Source: Spartinivicinus marinus (GTDB lineage: Bacteria; Pseudomonadota; Gammaproteobacteria; Pseudomonadales; Zooshikellaceae). From it: 64,000 nt of DNA. The notes beneath the pieces are model-generated. The model was given only the letters and a program-made list of their open reading frames with translations, did no database searches and had not been told where the DNA came from. The DNA lies in contig NZ_JAPJZK010000001.1 of the NCBI RefSeq assembly GCF_026309355.1, positions 6,158,501 through 6,222,500 of the forward strand. The letters are read 5' to 3'. The position numbers were made by a program, and so were the translations under genes. Of the stretch, positions 62,732 to 64,000 are shown in pieces; within the stretch, counting starts at the first letter, position 1, and every line of letters begins with the position of its first letter.

Positions 62732-63709
62732 ATGAGTAAGTTAGGCAATAACCATTTAGCCAACCACATTATTGCATGGTTTTTTTTACTTACTCTATCT
62801 TTTCTTGGTTGTTATTACCTAATCAGCCATGCCGTTTATATCAGCAGCCTACGAACACAAGCCAGTAGCATCGCGGATATGGTCACTCATGTCGGTCATT
62901 GGGCTGGCCAGTTTAAAGGCGGTATTTGGGTCAAATCAGGTGTACGGGAACATTTTAATCCGCAAGACTATCTTGATAAAAAAACCTACGTTGTTGATCA
63001 GTTAAAAGACGATAAAAAAAGAACCATTATTGACCATTACCATTTAAAAAACCCATCCCTCATTCAAAGAGAGCTATCTGATATCACCCTTCAGAATAAT
63101 GCGAATGTTATATTTCGTATTACCTCTGATAATTTTTTGAACCCTCACAATGCACCTAATGGGTTTGAGCAAACAGCAATAGCATTAATTAAAGAAGAGT
63201 TCCATCGACGTGAGTATTATAAAAAAACGGATAGCCGTTTTCTCTATGCACGAGAAATTACTGCAGAAAAATCCTGCTTAAGCTGTCATGGTGACCCTAA
63301 AAATGCACCTAAAAAGCTACAAGAACTCTACCCAGGAGACAGCGGTTTTAACTACGAGCAAGGACGCCTAGCAGGTATCGTCAGTGTTTCATTACCTTAT
63401 AATAGCGGACTACTTATTCTACTCAAAAGCGTTAACGTTTATTCACTTATAGCAATAGGTTTATTTTTTATTCTCTTAATTTGTTTTATTTTATACATCC
63501 TTATCTTCGTAGTTAGCCCCATCAAAAAAATCACATCAGAAGCTTCAAAGGCAATTCAATCTATTCACCAAGATAGAGAAGAGAATATGACACTCTTTCA
63601 CACAGAGTACAAATCCAGCACCGAAATAAGGAATTTAAACAAGCAATTTAAAACACTATATAGCCTTATCAAAGACTTAAAAAAATTTATGAAGATGCAT
63701 GATTTTTAG
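62732..63709 (+). CDS. Membrane sensor-like protein with Tll0287-like haem domain
   Basis: Membrane helices near residues 13-33 and 234-260 flank a periplasmic domain of about 200 residues. It carries SCLSCHGDPKNAP, a CxxCH haem c motif at 182-186, as in DUF3365/Tll0287-like sensors. After the second helix a HAMP-like VVSPIKKITSEASKAIQSIH and a coiled coil run to the end (KKFMKMHDF) with no kinase, cyclase or MCP output domain. It may be a truncated sensor or work with a partner. A shared terminator follows. Confidence 0.8.
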   Translation: MSKLGNNHLANHIIAWFFLLTLSFLGCYYLISHAVYISSLRTQASSIADMVTHVGHWAGQFKGGIWVKSGVREHFNPQDYLDKKTYVVDQLKDDKKRTIIDHYHLKNPSLIQRELSDITLQNNANVIFRITSDNFLNPHNAPNGFEQTAIALIKEEFHRREYYKKTDSRFLYAREITAEKSCLSCHGDPKNAPKKLQELYPGDSGFNYEQGRLAGIVSVSLPYNSGLLILLKSVNVYSLIAIGLFFILLICFILYILIFVVSPIKKITSEASKAIQSIHQDREENMTLFHTEYKSSTEIRNLNKQFKTLYSLIKDLKKFMKMHDF

Positions 63710-63751
63710 GGGATAGGGAGGAAACGAAAGAAGTAAAACCGAAAATACAAC

Positions 63752-63775
63752 AAGGGGCTGTTAAGCCCCTTTTAC
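63752..63775. terminator. Bidirectional intrinsic terminator
   Basis: An 8-bp stem AAGGGGCT/AGCCCCTT with GTTA loop is followed by TTTACTACT on the plus strand and preceded by A-rich sequence. It lies between two convergent genes and can serve both. Confidence 0.8.
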
Positions 63776-63782
63776 TACTACT

Positions 63783-64000
63783 TTAGCGGCGGCGTCGCTT
63801 GAGGGTACTGAAAAATAGACAGGTTAGGGACAAACTAAACAGTGCAATAATGGATGGTTCGTGAACACTGATTAGATTTTCAACACTCACTAGGCTTACC
63901 ATATAATTTCCATTCATGTTTCCAGAGGACCAGGTATTATCGGAATTAAGTACTAAGTTATTACCACTGGGAATCGCTGGAGGTATTACAGTATCTGTCG
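63783..64000 (-). CDS. 3' end of a secreted protein with PEP-CTERM-like tail (runs off right edge)
   Basis: The minus strand is open from the right edge to a TAA at 63783-63785. The last 27 residues read VHEPSIIALFSLSLTCLFF then STLKRRRR: an EPS motif, a hydrophobic helix and a terminal Arg cluster, the three parts of a PEP-CTERM exosortase signal, with EPS in place of PEP. The preceding residues (NNLVLNSDNTWSSGNMNGNY) look like a secreted beta-rich protein. The name and N-terminus lie outside the window. Confidence 0.65.
   Translation of the reverse strand, partial: TDTVIPPAIPSGNNLVLNSDNTWSSGNMNGNYMVSLVSVENLISVHEPSIIALFSLSLTCLFFSTLKRRRR

Noticed and set aside
1-64000. CRISPR arrays, insertion sequences, rRNA and tRNA genes.
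   Set aside because: No regularly spaced short repeats, transposase genes, or rRNA/tRNA-like folds were seen on reading both strands.

Overview
The window is about 60% A+T with long palindromic intergenic spaces. It reads as a polar-flagellar locus of a marine gammaproteobacterium. The FleQ/FleS/FleR-type (FlrABC) regulators, the flaG-fliD-fliS-fliT order and the tmcA and mobA neighbours fit an Oceanospirillales- or Pseudomonas-like chromosome. Genus is inference only.

Layout. (1) 1-8.4 kb is accessory: the 5' part of a large unrecognised protein running off the left edge, two small unknown genes, a fatty acid desaturase with a structured leader, a three-gene membrane/sialidase-fold operon, a short CPBP protease-like gene, a fragment resembling a response-regulator start, and mobA. 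(2) 8.4-24 kb, minus strand: flrA, flrB, flrC, then fliT-like, fliS, fliD, flaG and three tandem flagellins (called here fla1, fla2, fla3). (3) 24.3-44 kb is a modification island bracketed by two sister flagellins on the plus strand (fla4 and fla5). It holds two TPR glycosyltransferases, a third glycosyltransferase, two DegT aminotransferases, a hexapeptide acyltransferase, a Gfo/Idh dehydrogenase, an SDR epimerase/dehydratase, a formyltransferase, a periplasmic binding protein and, just after fla5, two methyltransferases. (4) 44.1-57 kb, minus strand: the rod-hook-ring set flgB to flgL, transcribed flgB first. (5) 57.3-64 kb: a soluble CZB-domain chemoreceptor, a small unknown gene, tmcA, a LOG-family gene, a small secreted protein, a Tll0287-like haem sensor fragment and the 3' end of a gene with a PEP-CTERM-like tail.

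How it works together. FlrA starts the cascade with sigma-54, and FlrB/FlrC form the next tier. I see a good sigma-54 site ahead of flgB and related sites ahead of fla4 and fla5. All three have an upstream palindrome GGCA-N6-TGCC, a plausible shared enhancer. fliD, fla1 and fla2 have sigma-28 (FliA) sites instead. A sigma-70 promoter with a near-consensus CRP/Vfr box precedes flrA. The sugar genes probably make an amino sugar, possibly acylated or formylated, that the TPR glycosyltransferases attach to flagellin.

The most unusual item is a roughly 130-nt leader element found complete upstream of two unrelated genes (33305-33435 and 3909-4035). The copies differ in sequence but keep the same helices through compensating changes and keep an internal loop with tandem G-A pairs. 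Shorter pieces of the same element lie upstream of flgK and fla3 and beside flgE. I do not recognise it as a known RNA family.
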